Source: an uncultured Eubacteriales bacterium (GTDB lineage Bacteria > Bacillota > Clostridia > Oscillospirales > Acutalibacteraceae). From it: 49,764 nucleotides of DNA. This document shows positions 36,526-45,535 of the stretch, piece by piece. Each line of letters opens with the position of its first letter. The stretch's first letter is position 1. A program made the translations under genes and the position numbers. The stretch is from contig ONAX01000045.1 in NCBI GenBank assembly GCA_900315875.1, forward strand, positions 1 through 49,764. Reading direction: 5' to 3'. A model generated the notes under the pieces. The model was not told the origin of the DNA. It ran no database searches and saw nothing but the letters and a program-made list of their open reading frames with translations.

Positions 36526-36545
36526 CATAAATTTTTAAAATAGTG

Positions 36546-36574
36546 TTTACATTGTATCCGTAAAGTGATAAAAT
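36546..36574 (+). promoter_or_regulatory. Promoter of the HlyD-like/yggS/sepF/divIVA operon
   Basis: TTTACA (36546-36551), a 17-bp spacer, TAAAAT (36569-36574). The start codon at 36619 has AGGAGAG just ahead. Confidence 0.65.
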
Positions 36575-36618
36575 AATAGGGTGTCAGTATATGACAATAA
36601 AAAGAACAGGAGAGAAAA

Positions 36619-37935
36619 ATGGAGAAGGATAAAACACTGCTCGTAAAACCCATTGTCGGAGCTATCATTATCATCCTGATTCTTGCATATATTGTGTCCG
36701 TTGTTCTTAAAGCCAATTTCACGCAGATAAAAACCGAAACAGCCAATATCATGACCGTGTCCGAGTCTGTATCGGCAAAGGGCTATTTTATCCGTGATGA
36801 GCACCTTATAAGCTATAACGAAGGCGGCTTTGTTTCATACATAATTGACGACGGAGATAAAATATCAAAGAACGAGGCTGTTGCCAATGTCTTTTCAGAT
36901 GCAGAGGCTGCAGCAGAGAAAAATCAGGCGGATAAGCTTGAAATTCAGATAAAAAAGCTTGAACAACTGGAGAAAACCAAGGAAGCTATTTCGGCTACTC
37001 CTGACGAGCTTGATAAAACAATAGATAATGATCTTTCAAAGATAAATCAGTATATCAGCGACCGCGACTATGCTTCCGTGCAGAACATATGTGACAATAT
37101 GCTCTACAGCCTGAACGAAAGACAGCTTGTTACTGGCAAAACGGAAGGATATGATGCGAAGATAAACGACCTTCGCTCCCAGCTTGATGCGCTGAAAAAC
37201 GATGCTGCTTCAAAAACTCAGAAATCCATCAGTTCACCGGCTACCGGATATTTTGTAAGCAGTGCGGACGGATATGAAAATATATATACCACCGCAGATA
37301 TTGATAAGCTTATGCCCGGTGACCTTGCTGAGGATAAGCTTTCAAAAAGGGATGTATCGGCTGATGTAATCGGCAAGACTATCGAGGGCGTAAGCTGGTA
37401 TGTCGCATGCGATGTCAGCGCTGAGGATGCTCTGAAAATAAAAAGCTCGGATGAGCTTCATATTGAGCTTCCGCTTGTAAACAACGAGCTTATTTCGGTG
37501 AAGCTTTATTCGATCAATCAGAAAACAAAGACCTCTGACGCGGTAGTGATACTGCAGGGCGATTTCATGAATAAGGAAATGGCTCAGGTACGCTCGGAGG
37601 ATATTTCCATAGTGGTGAATACCTATACCGGAATCTACATTTCAAAAAAGGCTGTCCACGAAAGAGAGCTTTCCAAGAAGGTCACCGATAATAACGGTAA
37701 AACGGTTGAGGTGAAGGAAAATGTAACCGGAGTATTCATCAAGCTCGGAAATGAGCTGAAGTTCAAACAGATCATACCGATCTACACCGGCGAGGATTTT
37801 GTCGTCTGTAAGAAGGATCTTTCGGACAGCGATAAGGTTTTCGACAGGGACGCCGGAATTCTCAAGCCATATGACAATGTGGTAGTAGAGGGAGCAAATC
37901 TATATGACAACAAAATTATCGACCGAACAAATTAA
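36619..37935 (+). CDS. HlyD-like membrane-anchored protein of the division cluster
   Basis: 438 aa. One N-terminal membrane helix (IVGAIIIILILAYIVSVVL, residues about 12-30), then a periplasmic-adaptor-like layout: ESVSAKGYFIRDEHLISYNEGGFVSYIIDDGDKISKNEAVANVFS (half a lipoyl/barrel-sandwich, here split by description), a helical hairpin (EIQIKKLEQLEKTKEAI), and a second half-motif SSPATGYFVSSADGYE. Genes of this type stand upstream of yggS-sepF in many Ruminococcaceae and Lachnospiraceae. The role is unknown; position suggests the division or cell-envelope machinery. Its end overlaps yggS by 32 bases. Confidence 0.75.
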   Translation: MEKDKTLLVKPIVGAIIIILILAYIVSVVLKANFTQIKTETANIMTVSESVSAKGYFIRDEHLISYNEGGFVSYIIDDGDKISKNEAVANVFSDAEAAAEKNQADKLEIQIKKLEQLEKTKEAISATPDELDKTIDNDLSKINQYISDRDYASVQNICDNMLYSLNERQLVTGKTEGYDAKINDLRSQLDALKNDAASKTQKSISSPATGYFVSSADGYENIYTTADIDKLMPGDLAEDKLSKRDVSADVIGKTIEGVSWYVACDVSAEDALKIKSSDELHIELPLVNNELISVKLYSINQKTKTSDAVVILQGDFMNKEMAQVRSEDISIVVNTYTGIYISKKAVHERELSKKVTDNNGKTVEVKENVTGVFIKLGNELKFKQIIPIYTGEDFVVCKKDLSDSDKVFDRDAGILKPYDNVVVEGANLYDNKIIDRTN

Positions 37936-38638
37936 GCGTCTTGACGATGTCCGTGCAAATTATCTGGAAATAACCGGGAATATTGCCGCGGCTGCCGAAA
38001 AGACCGGCAGAAAGAGCGAGGACATAAGCTTTCTTGCCGCTACAAAAACTGTAGAACCTGAAATAATCAATTATGCGGTTTCGCTTGGCCTGAAAAAGCT
38101 TGGCGAAAACAGGGTGCAGGAACTTCTTTCAAAATATGACGAATATGATCTTGAGCATGCTGAACTGCAGTTTATCGGTCATCTGCAGACGAATAAGGTT
38201 CGGCAGATCGTCGGCAAGGTTTCAATGATACAGTCGGTTGACAGTGAGCGTCTTGCTGCGGAAATTGCCCGCCAGTCGCTGAAAAACGGTATCAGCACGG
38301 ATATTCTGCTTGAAGTCAATATCGGCAGGGAGGAAAATAAGTCCGGCGTTATCGTTGAGGAGCTGCCGGAGCTGATCGATAAGATAAGGGTTATTGACGG
38401 CGTAAGGGTGCGCGGACTTATGGCAATTCCACCCATCTGTGACAATAAGAAGGAAATTTGTAAATATTTTGATAATATGTACAAAATATTTATTGACATT
38501 TCATCGAAAAAATTAGATAATGTAAGTATGGACTTTCTGTCAATGGGAATGTCCGATGATTATACTGAAGCGATTCTGTGTGGCGCTAATATGATAAGAG
38601 TCGGATCACGGCTTTTCGGTGCCAGAATATACAGATGA
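37904..38638 (+). CDS. yggS: YggS/YlmE-family PLP homeostasis protein
   Basis: 244 aa. It is a single TIM-barrel, PLP-binding protein with the Lys in FLAATKTVEPE, LGENRVQELLSK, FIGHLQTNKVRQ, GLMAIPP and SMGMSDDYTEAI...RVGSRLFG. It has no enzymatic activity known; it buffers PLP. In Firmicutes (ylmE) it precedes sepF in the division cluster, as here. The start lies inside the end of the preceding gene with GGGAG ahead of it. Confidence 0.93.
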   Translation: MTTKLSTEQIKRLDDVRANYLEITGNIAAAAEKTGRKSEDISFLAATKTVEPEIINYAVSLGLKKLGENRVQELLSKYDEYDLEHAELQFIGHLQTNKVRQIVGKVSMIQSVDSERLAAEIARQSLKNGISTDILLEVNIGREENKSGVIVEELPELIDKIRVIDGVRVRGLMAIPPICDNKKEICKYFDNMYKIFIDISSKKLDNVSMDFLSMGMSDDYTEAILCGANMIRVGSRLFGARIYR

Positions 38639-38660
38639 AAATAACAGGAGGAAAACAAAA

Positions 38661-39116
38661 ATGGCAGACGTATTCGGCAAATTTAAAAGCATACTCGGAA
38701 ATCATCCGGAGGAGGAAGCAACCTACGATGATTACTATGATGACGCAGAGGAAATGGAAGAGGAAGCAGCTCCTGAGCAGAGCACGGATGACAGCTCTTC
38801 ATCAACTGATAATGTAATTCCTATGCGTGATTCTTCGAGCGTGCAGTTCGTGCTTTTCAAGCCGGAATCCTTTGACAATACCGTCAAGGAAATGGCAGAG
38901 GAGCTCATGGCAGGCAATACAGTAATTCTCAACGTTGAGGATACCAATAAGGACGTATCCAGACGTATTATAGATTTTCTCGGCGGCGTAGCTTATGCCT
39001 GCAGAGGCAAGGTAAGCAAGGTTGCAGAAGACACCTTCATCGCAATGCCCAGCAACGTTACACTGTCCGGTCAGGACGCAATGGACGAAGTCGGCAGCGA
39101 TAACGTTTATTTCTGA
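38661..39116 (+). CDS. sepF: Cell division protein SepF
   Basis: 152 aa less the stop, from the ATG at 38661 with AGGAGG ahead. The N-terminal amphipathic start MADVFGKFKSILG is the membrane-binding part. An acidic Ser-rich linker (about 15-55) follows, then the SepF core (SVQFVLFKPESFDNTVKEMAEELMAGNTVILNVE, RRIIDFLGGVAYACRGKV). SepF ties FtsZ filaments to the membrane. ylmG and ylmH, which often follow in other Firmicutes, are absent between sepF and divIVA. Confidence 0.94.
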   Translation: MADVFGKFKSILGNHPEEEATYDDYYDDAEEMEEEAAPEQSTDDSSSSTDNVIPMRDSSSVQFVLFKPESFDNTVKEMAEELMAGNTVILNVEDTNKDVSRRIIDFLGGVAYACRGKVSKVAEDTFIAMPSNVTLSGQDAMDEVGSDNVYF

Positions 39117-39162
39117 GCCGCTCAACGGTGACTTTAGAAAACACGGAAAGGAAGCTTTATAG

Positions 39163-40368
39163 ATGCTTACTGTAGAAGATATAGAAAACATAACCTTCCG
39201 TAAGGCAGGACTCGGCGGCGGTTACAAGATCGATGATGTTGATGGATTCGTTGACAAGGTCATTGACCGTGTAAAGGAGCTTGAGCTTGAAAACAAAGAG
39301 CTCAAAGCACGCATTGAAGTCCAGGATAAGGAGATTCTCAGCCATAAGGAAAAAGAGGAGAGCGTGCAGAATGCGATCATCTCTGCAGAAATGACTGCAA
39401 AGCAGATCGTTATGGATGCTACAATGAAATCCGAATCAAGGCTTTCCGAATCCAAGGAAACAGGCGAGAAGCTTGTTCGTGAAGCACACGAAAAGGCTGA
39501 TAAGCTTGTTCGCGATGCAGAGCAGAGAGCCAGAGAAATCAAAGCCGAAACCGATGCAAAGGTTGAGGAGGTCATGAACAAGGCTCTGCGTGAATCCTTT
39601 ATCCAGATTGAGGAAAACAATCAGATTCTCGAGCAGCAGAAGAAAAACATCATCCGTCTTATGGGTGAAGCAAATAAATTCAGGAATTCACTTCTGCAGA
39701 CATATAAGGAGCACCTTAAGGTTATCAATTCCATGGCAAAGGCTGATGACCTGAAAAAGCAGAGCAGGGAAATGGATGAAAAGTATCCGCCCGTGCACGG
39801 CAATGCACCCGTTACGCTCAGCGAGCCTGCAAAGGCTGAAACCGTAAGCGAGGAAGGCGAGGAGGACTCCGACTCACACTTACGTGATATAAGCTCTGAT
39901 TCTTCGGCTGATATTGTAAACGAACCCGAAGCTGCCGAAAAGGCAGTTGAAGAAACTTTTGACGTATCTGTTGAGATTGAAAATGCTGATTTTGCAGATG
40001 CTGAGCCTGAGAATGTATCTGACGAAAGCTCTGATGCAGAGCCGGAGGAAGAACAGTCCGATAAAACTGAAGATCTTGAAGATCTCGACTCGGACATTTC
40101 TGAAAATGTTGGTTTTATTTCCAAAGCCTTAAATTGTGCTGACGAAGCTGATGAACCGTCAGTGCAGGTTGATGACGAGCCCGCAAAGGATGAGGATAGC
40201 TCAGAGCAGGAGGATGTTCTCGAAGAGCCGGTTGTACGCAATAACCGTCAGCCGATAGTTTTTGAGACATCTCAACCCGAAACTGTATCAGGAATGCTGA
40301 AGCTTGATGATACGGCTCCGGAGCAGCCGGTGAGATCTAAAAAAAATAAGCATAAAAAGAGAAGATAA
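39163..40368 (+). CDS. divIVA: DivIVA-domain protein with long acidic tail
   Basis: 401 aa. The N-terminal DivIVA domain (MLTVEDIENITFRKAGLGGG, YKIDDVDGFVDKVIDRVKELE) has the membrane-curvature-binding start and is followed by a long coiled coil to about residue 200. The C-terminal half is an unusual, low-complexity acidic Ser/Glu/Asp-rich tail (about 215-385) ending in a basic KKNKHKKRR. Ordinary DivIVA proteins are about 160-250 aa. It marks poles and septa and recruits partners; the acidic tail may be a binding platform. A stem-loop separates it from ileS. Confidence 0.9.
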   Translation: MLTVEDIENITFRKAGLGGGYKIDDVDGFVDKVIDRVKELELENKELKARIEVQDKEILSHKEKEESVQNAIISAEMTAKQIVMDATMKSESRLSESKETGEKLVREAHEKADKLVRDAEQRAREIKAETDAKVEEVMNKALRESFIQIEENNQILEQQKKNIIRLMGEANKFRNSLLQTYKEHLKVINSMAKADDLKKQSREMDEKYPPVHGNAPVTLSEPAKAETVSEEGEEDSDSHLRDISSDSSADIVNEPEAAEKAVEETFDVSVEIENADFADAEPENVSDESSDAEPEEEQSDKTEDLEDLDSDISENVGFISKALNCADEADEPSVQVDDEPAKDEDSSEQEDVLEEPVVRNNRQPIVFETSQPETVSGMLKLDDTAPEQPVRSKKNKHKKRR

Positions 40369-40377
40369 ACCTTCCTT

Positions 40378-40403
40378 ATCCGACACTTCAGGTGTCGGAT
40401 TTT
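40378..40403 (+). terminator. Hairpin between divIVA and ileS
   Basis: ATCCGACAC (40378-40386), loop TTCAG, GTGTCGGAT (40392-40400): a perfect 9-bp stem, followed by only four T. A partial terminator or attenuator. Confidence 0.6.
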
Positions 40404-40439
40404 GGATTGTAAATACTTGAAAGAGGAGAGAAATAATAA

Positions 40440-43226
40440 ATGCCGCAGGATTATAATACCACACTTAATCTGCCGAAAACCGACTTCCCGATGAGGGCAG
40501 GTCTGCCTAAATCGGAGCCTGTTACGCTCAAGCGCTGGCAGGATAACGGAGTTTACGAAAAGCTCATGCAGAAAAACGAGGGAAAGCCCCTTTATGTACT
40601 GCATGACGGTCCTCCGTATGCAAACGGCGATATCCATCTCGGTCATGCTCTCAATAAGACCCTGAAGGATATTATCGTAAGATACAAAAATATGACGGGC
40701 TTCAAATCCCCCTATGTTCCCGGCTGGGATACTCACGGTCTTCCGACTGAGCTGAAGGCTCGCAAAAAAGCAGGCGTCAGCAGCAGCGAGGCTATGTCCG
40801 AGGTTGAGCTGAGAAAGATCTGCCGTGAATTCGCAATGACATATATTGACGGTCAGCGCGAGCAGTTCAAGCGTCTCGGCGGAATAGGTGAATGGGATAA
40901 TCCTTATATCACGCTTACACATGATTTTGAAGCAAAGCAGATAGAGATTTTTGCCGAGATGGCTGAGAAGGGCTATATCTACAGAGGCCTCAAGCCGGTT
41001 TACTGGTGCCCGGACTGCCAGACAGCTCTTGCTGAGGCAGAAATCGAATATGCAGAGGATCCCTGTCATTCTATCTACGTTAAGTTCAGAGTGACTGACG
41101 ACCTCGGTAAGCTCGGCGCAATGGGTGCTGACCTGAAGAATACATATTTCGTTATCTGGACAACTACAACATGGACTCTTCCTGCAAACGTTGCAATCTG
41201 CGTAGGTCCGAGATTCAATTACAGCCTCATCAAATGCGGAAATGAATACTATGTAATGGCAGAGGAGCTTTACGCTTCTGCTATGGAAGCCGCAGGCAAA
41301 GAGGATTATGAGGTTATCGGCACAATCAAGGGCAGCGAGCTTGAATATATGAAGACAGCTCATCCCTTCCTTGAGCGCACATCAATGGTAATTGTCGGCG
41401 AGCATGTTACACTGGAATCCGGTACCGGCTGCGTTCATACAGCTCCCGGTCACGGTGTTGACGACTATAACGTTTGCCGCAACTATCCTGAGCTTCCTAT
41501 GGTAGTTCCCGTAGATGCAAAGGGTTACCTTACCGAAGAGGCAGGAATGTTTGCCGGTATGAAAACCGAGGATGCAAACAAGCCTATTGCAGAGTATCTT
41601 GAAAAGACAAATGCACTCTTTGCTCTCAAGAAGATAATCCACCAGTATCCGCACTGCTGGAGATGTAAGCAGCCTATCCTTTTCCGTGCAACCAAGCAGT
41701 GGTTCTGCTCTGTTGATGATATTAAGGATGCCGCTATCGCAGAGATAAAGAATATCGAATGGGTTCCGGCATGGGGCGAGGACAGAATTTCCTCCATGAT
41801 CCGCGAGCGCAAGGACTGGTGTATCTCCCGTCAGAGAAAATGGGGTGTTCCGATCCCGATCTTCTTCTGTAAGGACTGCGGCGAGCCGATTCTTGACAAG
41901 GCTGCAATGCTGCATGTGTCAAAGCTTTTCGGCGAGTTCGGCTCGGACGTATGGTACGAGAAGGACGCAATGGAGCTTATCCCCGAAGGTCTTTCCTGCC
42001 CGAAGTGCGGCTGCACTCAGTTCAACAAGGAAAAGGATATAATGGACGTTTGGTTCGATTCAGGCGTTTCTCACGCTGCTGTATGCGGCATGCGCCCCTA
42101 TCTTAAGCATCCGGCTGATCTGTATCTCGAGGGTGCCGACCAGTACAGAGGCTGGTTCCAGAGCTCACTGCTCACATCTGTCGCAGCTCTCGGCAAGGCT
42201 CCCTACAAGTCAGTTGTAACTCACGGCTGGGTTGTTGATATGGAGAAGAAGAAGATGTCCAAATCTGCCGGAAACGGTATGTCTCCTGCACAGATTATCG
42301 ACCAGTACGGTGCAGATATTCTTCGCCTGTGGGTTGCATCATCTGACTACCATGCAGATGTACGTATCTCCAAGGAAATTCTTGCTCAGCTCAGCGAAGC
42401 ATACAGAAAGATCAGAAATACTGCGAGATATATTCTCGGCAATATCAGCGATTTCAACCCGGATACCGATATGGTTTCAGTTGACGAGCTTCTTCCCATC
42501 GACAAGTGGGCGCTTATGAAGCTTGACGAGCTGAACGATAAGGTACGCCGCGGCTACGATACATATGATTTCCATGTTGTATATCAGGCTATCCATAACT
42601 TCTGCGTTGTCGATATGAGTAACTTCTATTTTGACGTTCTCAAGGACAGAATCTATACAGAGCAGAAGGACGGCAAGCTCCGCCGTGCTGCCCAGACTAC
42701 AATCTACAGGATCCTTGACGCAATGGCAAGACTTGTGTCTCCTATTCTTGTATTCACATCCGATGAAATCTGGCAGTACATGCCCCACGACAGCAGTGCT
42801 GACGCTGAATGTGTACTTTTCAATTCAATGCCCGAAAAGACAGGCATTCAGCTTGACGAAGGCTTTATAGCTATGTGGGACAGAATCCATGCTACAAGAG
42901 ATATCGTAAAGAAGGCTCTTGAGGTTGAGATCAAAAACAAGACAATGCGTACATCCCTCGAAGCCAAGGTTACACTTTCCTGCGGCGGCGAGCAGTACGA
43001 ATTCCTGAAGTCTGCTGAAGCAGAGCTTGCAGCAGCATTCATCGTATCATCTGTTGAGATAAAGGACGACGGCAAGGATGAGCTTACCGTTGAGGTTTCT
43101 CCTGCAGAAGGCGAAAAGTGCGAGCGCTGCTGGATCTACAGTCCGACAGTCGGCACAAATGCGAAGCATCCTACACTGTGCACCAGATGCGCAGGTGTCA
43201 TTGAGGCTTACGGCATAGAGCTTTAA
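40440..43226 (+). CDS. ileS: Isoleucyl-tRNA synthetase
   Basis: 928 aa, complete. Class I signature HLGH near residue 64 (GPPYANGDIHLGHALNK), KMSKS near 605 (KKKMSKSAGN), editing domain (TWTLPANVAICVG, GTGCVHTAPGHGVDDY), anticodon-binding domain, and a C-terminal zinc finger (CERCW...LCTRC). It charges tRNA-Ile. An AGAGGAG site is present. The 71-base gap before it is too short for a T-box leader. Confidence 0.97.
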   Translation: MPQDYNTTLNLPKTDFPMRAGLPKSEPVTLKRWQDNGVYEKLMQKNEGKPLYVLHDGPPYANGDIHLGHALNKTLKDIIVRYKNMTGFKSPYVPGWDTHGLPTELKARKKAGVSSSEAMSEVELRKICREFAMTYIDGQREQFKRLGGIGEWDNPYITLTHDFEAKQIEIFAEMAEKGYIYRGLKPVYWCPDCQTALAEAEIEYAEDPCHSIYVKFRVTDDLGKLGAMGADLKNTYFVIWTTTTWTLPANVAICVGPRFNYSLIKCGNEYYVMAEELYASAMEAAGKEDYEVIGTIKGSELEYMKTAHPFLERTSMVIVGEHVTLESGTGCVHTAPGHGVDDYNVCRNYPELPMVVPVDAKGYLTEEAGMFAGMKTEDANKPIAEYLEKTNALFALKKIIHQYPHCWRCKQPILFRATKQWFCSVDDIKDAAIAEIKNIEWVPAWGEDRISSMIRERKDWCISRQRKWGVPIPIFFCKDCGEPILDKAAMLHVSKLFGEFGSDVWYEKDAMELIPEGLSCPKCGCTQFNKEKDIMDVWFDSGVSHAAVCGMRPYLKHPADLYLEGADQYRGWFQSSLLTSVAALGKAPYKSVVTHGWVVDMEKKKMSKSAGNGMSPAQIIDQYGADILRLWVASSDYHADVRISKEILAQLSEAYRKIRNTARYILGNISDFNPDTDMVSVDELLPIDKWALMKLDELNDKVRRGYDTYDFHVVYQAIHNFCVVDMSNFYFDVLKDRIYTEQKDGKLRRAAQTTIYRILDAMARLVSPILVFTSDEIWQYMPHDSSADAECVLFNSMPEKTGIQLDEGFIAMWDRIHATRDIVKKALEVEIKNKTMRTSLEAKVTLSCGGEQYEFLKSAEAELAAAFIVSSVEIKDDGKDELTVEVSPAEGEKCERCWIYSPTVGTNAKHPTLCTRCAGVIEAYGIEL

Positions 43227-43232
43227 TAAATC

Positions 43233-43263
43233 AAGCGGTGTATCCCCGTGATGCACCGCTTTT
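43233..43263 (+). terminator. Terminator of ileS
   Basis: AAGCGGTGTAT (43233-43243), loop CCCCGTG, ATGCACCGCTT (43251-43261) with one G-U pair, then a short T run. Confidence 0.65.
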
Positions 43264-43308
43264 AAAGTATTATTCATGGGCACAGTTCTGCCCGGGGAGT
43301 TGACTTAA

Positions 43309-43773
43309 TTGACAATAATTATTGCCGTGCTGCTGTCCGTATTGATTGTGGCAGCGGATCAGGTTATCAAGTATTTTATCGAAGCAAATATGACTGTAGG
43401 ACAGAGAATCACAGTTATTGACGGCATGTTTTACCTTGATTACACACAAAACCGCGGCGCAGCTTTCGGTATGTTCCAGGATGCCACACTTATATTTGCT
43501 GCTATTACCGTTGTGCTGATAGCTGTATTTTTCTATCTGCTTGTCACTAAAAAATTCACAGGAAAGCTGTTTACAGCCTCTGTAATTCTTGTCTCCGGCG
43601 GCGGAATAGGAAACCTTATCGACAGATTGGCTGTTTTGTTTATTATCTCTGTTTTCATCGTCAGCGATAACAGAAAAAAGCTTGAATCCAAAAAGCCTGC
43701 CGTCGAAGCAGCAACAGCAGAAGAAGAGAAAGACCGCCCGGAACAAATCAGTGGAGACAGCGAAAATGAATGA
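43309..43773 (+). CDS. lspA: Lipoprotein signal peptidase LspA with an internal deletion (probably inactive)
   Basis: 154 aa from a TTG at 43309 with GGGGAG 9 bases ahead. The LspA blocks VAADQVIKYFI, FYLDYTQNRGAAFG and SGGGIGNLIDR are present. After IDR the sequence jumps directly to LAVLFIISVFIVSDN. In the family about 28 residues, with VVDF and the second catalytic Asp in FNxAD, lie between these points and are missing in frame. The remaining Asp (NLIDR) alone is not expected to work. The tail is long, charged and Ala/Glu-rich. The last 8 bases overlap rluD. A lipoprotein that would need LspA is encoded at 45354. Confidence 0.85.
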   Translation: MTIIIAVLLSVLIVAADQVIKYFIEANMTVGQRITVIDGMFYLDYTQNRGAAFGMFQDATLIFAAITVVLIAVFFYLLVTKKFTGKLFTASVILVSGGGIGNLIDRLAVLFIISVFIVSDNRKKLESKKPAVEAATAEEEKDRPEQISGDSENE

Positions 43774-44680
43774 ATCAGTCTATATTGCCGGAGCTGATGA
43801 TGCCGGAATGCGCATTGACGCCTTTGTTGCAAAGCAGGACGAGGGACTGACCCGTTCGGCCGTGCAGCGGCTTATTGAGAGCGGAAACGTTCTTTGCAAT
43901 GATATTATCCCGACAAAAAATACAAAGCTCAAAGAGAACGATACGATTCGTGTGAGCATACCCGATCCTGAGCCGGAGGACGCTCTTCCGGAGAACATTC
44001 CTCTTGAAATTCCCTACGAGGATGACGATCTTCTTGTTGTCAACAAGCCCAAGGGTATGGTAGTTCACCCTTCAGCAGGTCACAGCAGCAAGACGCTTGT
44101 GAATGCTCTGCTATACCACTGCGGCGACAGCCTTTCAGGCATCGGCGGCGTTGCAAGACCCGGTATTGTCCACCGTATTGATAAGGATACAAGCGGACTT
44201 CTTATCGTAGCGAAAAACGATTTTGCTCATCTCAACCTTGCCGGGCAGATAAAGGAGCACAGCTTCACACGCAAATATCAGGCTGTTGTGTACGGCAAAT
44301 TCAAAGACGATGAGGGAGTGGTTGATCTTCCGATCGGCAGACATCCGACAGATAGAAAGAAAATGGCTGTCACTTACAGGAATTCCCGCGAAGCACTCAC
44401 AAGATACAGAGTGCTCGGAAGATACCGCGGTTTTACGCATCTTGAGCTTACGCTTGAAACAGGCCGCACGCATCAGATAAGGGTACACATGGCTCATCTT
44501 GGACATCCTGTTGCAGGAGATCCGGTGTACGGTCCCAAGAAGGTCATAACCTCACTCGCAGGTCAGTGCCTGCACGCGTATTTTATTTCATTTGTCCATC
44601 CGAGAAGCGGGGAAACGATTACGCTTGAAAGTGACCTTCCGCAGTATTTTACTGATTTTCTGAAAACACTCGATAGCTGA
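43766..44680 (+). CDS. rluD: RluD-family 23S rRNA pseudouridine synthase
   Basis: 304 aa from the ATG at 43766, which has GTGGAG ahead and overlaps lspA by 8 bases; the longer frame from 43682 is not needed. An S4 domain (MRIDAFVAKQDEGLTRSAVQRLIESGNV) precedes the RluA-type catalytic domain with HRIDKDTSGLLIVAKND (catalytic Asp in HRIDKDTSG), VDLPIGRHPTDRKKMAV, and ETGRTHQIRVHMAHLGHPVAGDPVYG. It makes pseudouridines in the 23S helix 69 region by family analogy. This place after lspA is common in Firmicutes. Confidence 0.93.
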   Translation: MNESVYIAGADDAGMRIDAFVAKQDEGLTRSAVQRLIESGNVLCNDIIPTKNTKLKENDTIRVSIPDPEPEDALPENIPLEIPYEDDDLLVVNKPKGMVVHPSAGHSSKTLVNALLYHCGDSLSGIGGVARPGIVHRIDKDTSGLLIVAKNDFAHLNLAGQIKEHSFTRKYQAVVYGKFKDDEGVVDLPIGRHPTDRKKMAVTYRNSREALTRYRVLGRYRGFTHLELTLETGRTHQIRVHMAHLGHPVAGDPVYGPKKVITSLAGQCLHAYFISFVHPRSGETITLESDLPQYFTDFLKTLDS

Positions 44681-44689
44681 TTTCTACAG

Positions 44690-44728
44690 AAAAAAATCGG
44701 TGAACCTGAATTCACCGACTATATTTTT
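44690..44728. terminator. Bidirectional terminator after rluD
   Basis: TCGGTGAA (44697-44704), loop CCTGAA, TTCACCGA (44711-44718). Five T follow on the plus strand (44724-44728) and seven on the minus strand (A at 44690-44696). Confidence 0.8.
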
Positions 44729-44760
44729 CTCAGTTCCGTATTTTGTTTTGCTGTCTTTTA

Positions 44761-45354
44761 TTATTGCAGAGTTATTTTATTGAACATCGGCTCGCAGACT
44801 GTTTTATCCTCTTCAAGAAAATACAGTACAGCCTCGTTATAGCCGTAGCCTGTTATCTTTGCTTTCAAATATGCCCGGACATTATTTCCGGCTTTATCCT
44901 TTGCATCCATTTTGCAGGTTATTATCCCGTCGTCGTTAACTGAAATTTCGGCGTCGGGGTATGTTTTTTTCAGATATTCCTTAAGGCTGTCAATGTCGGC
45001 GTTCTCGCTTGTTACAGCCTCTATCTGCAGACTCTGTCTGCCTTCCCTTGTAGTAAGGTAAATACCGTCCGCGGGTGAATAATCCTTATCTTCAACGCAG
45101 AATACATCGGGGAATGATACGCTGATCGTTGCCTTAGGGCTTGTGTAGCGCAGTGTATTTCTTCTGTACGGGTTCACACCCATAGGCAGAGCCGAACTGT
45201 CGGATATTTCCTCAGAGCTTTCGATGCTGCTTTCAGCGGAGCTTTGCACCCGGCTTGCTGCTTCGGAGGATGCATTGCTGTTTTCGCTGCCCTGCGCGCT
45301 GCATGCAGTGAGCACAAAAGCCGCCGCTGCAATAAGACAGATGATCCTTTTCAT
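44761..45354 (-). CDS. Lipoprotein of unknown function
   Basis: 197 aa. The lipobox LTACS gives a lipidated Cys18 after a short signal (KRIICLIAAAAFVLTAC). A Ser/Glu/Ala-rich linker (about 20-55) is followed by an alpha/beta domain (ATISVSFPDVFCVEDKDY, SLQIEAVTSENADIDSLKEYLKKTYPDAEI, AYLKAKITGYGYNEAVLYFLEEDKTVCEPMFNKI) resembling PsbP-like or DUF4367-like folds only vaguely. It stands alone on the minus strand next to a repeat region. Function unknown. Confidence 0.75.
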   Translation of the reverse strand: MKRIICLIAAAAFVLTACSAQGSENSNASSEAASRVQSSAESSIESSEEISDSSALPMGVNPYRRNTLRYTSPKATISVSFPDVFCVEDKDYSPADGIYLTTREGRQSLQIEAVTSENADIDSLKEYLKKTYPDAEISVNDDGIITCKMDAKDKAGNNVRAYLKAKITGYGYNEAVLYFLEEDKTVCEPMFNKITLQ

Positions 45355-45420
45355 ACATATCTCTCCTTATTATCCCATTTGTTTATCATTATTCCCACAT
45401 ATTGTATCACATTATTCTCC

Positions 45421-45535
45421 GGACTTCAAGTCCTCCAAGCGGCAGCGTGACGCTGCACCCGATTCGCGACAAACGCTCAGCTCCGCTTCGCTCTGATTGC
45501 GTACCGCCACTTGGAAGGGCCGCGTCCATATTTAA
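45421..45535. repeat. Palindromic REP-like repeat, copy B
   Basis: It begins with the palindrome GGACTTCAAGTCC (45421-45433), then GGCAGCGTGACGCTGC (45441-45456), GATTCGCGACAA (45461-45472), CGCTCAGCTCCGCTTCGCTCTG (split, 45474-45495), and closes with CCGCCACTTGG (45505-45515) opposite CCAAGCGG (45434-45441). The inner blocks are shared with 28289-28376, though their order differs. It is non-coding. Confidence 0.7.

Noticed and set aside
40369..40439. T-box leader for ileS
   Set aside because: The gap is only 71 bases, without the T-box sequence or specifier stem; only a short hairpin is there.
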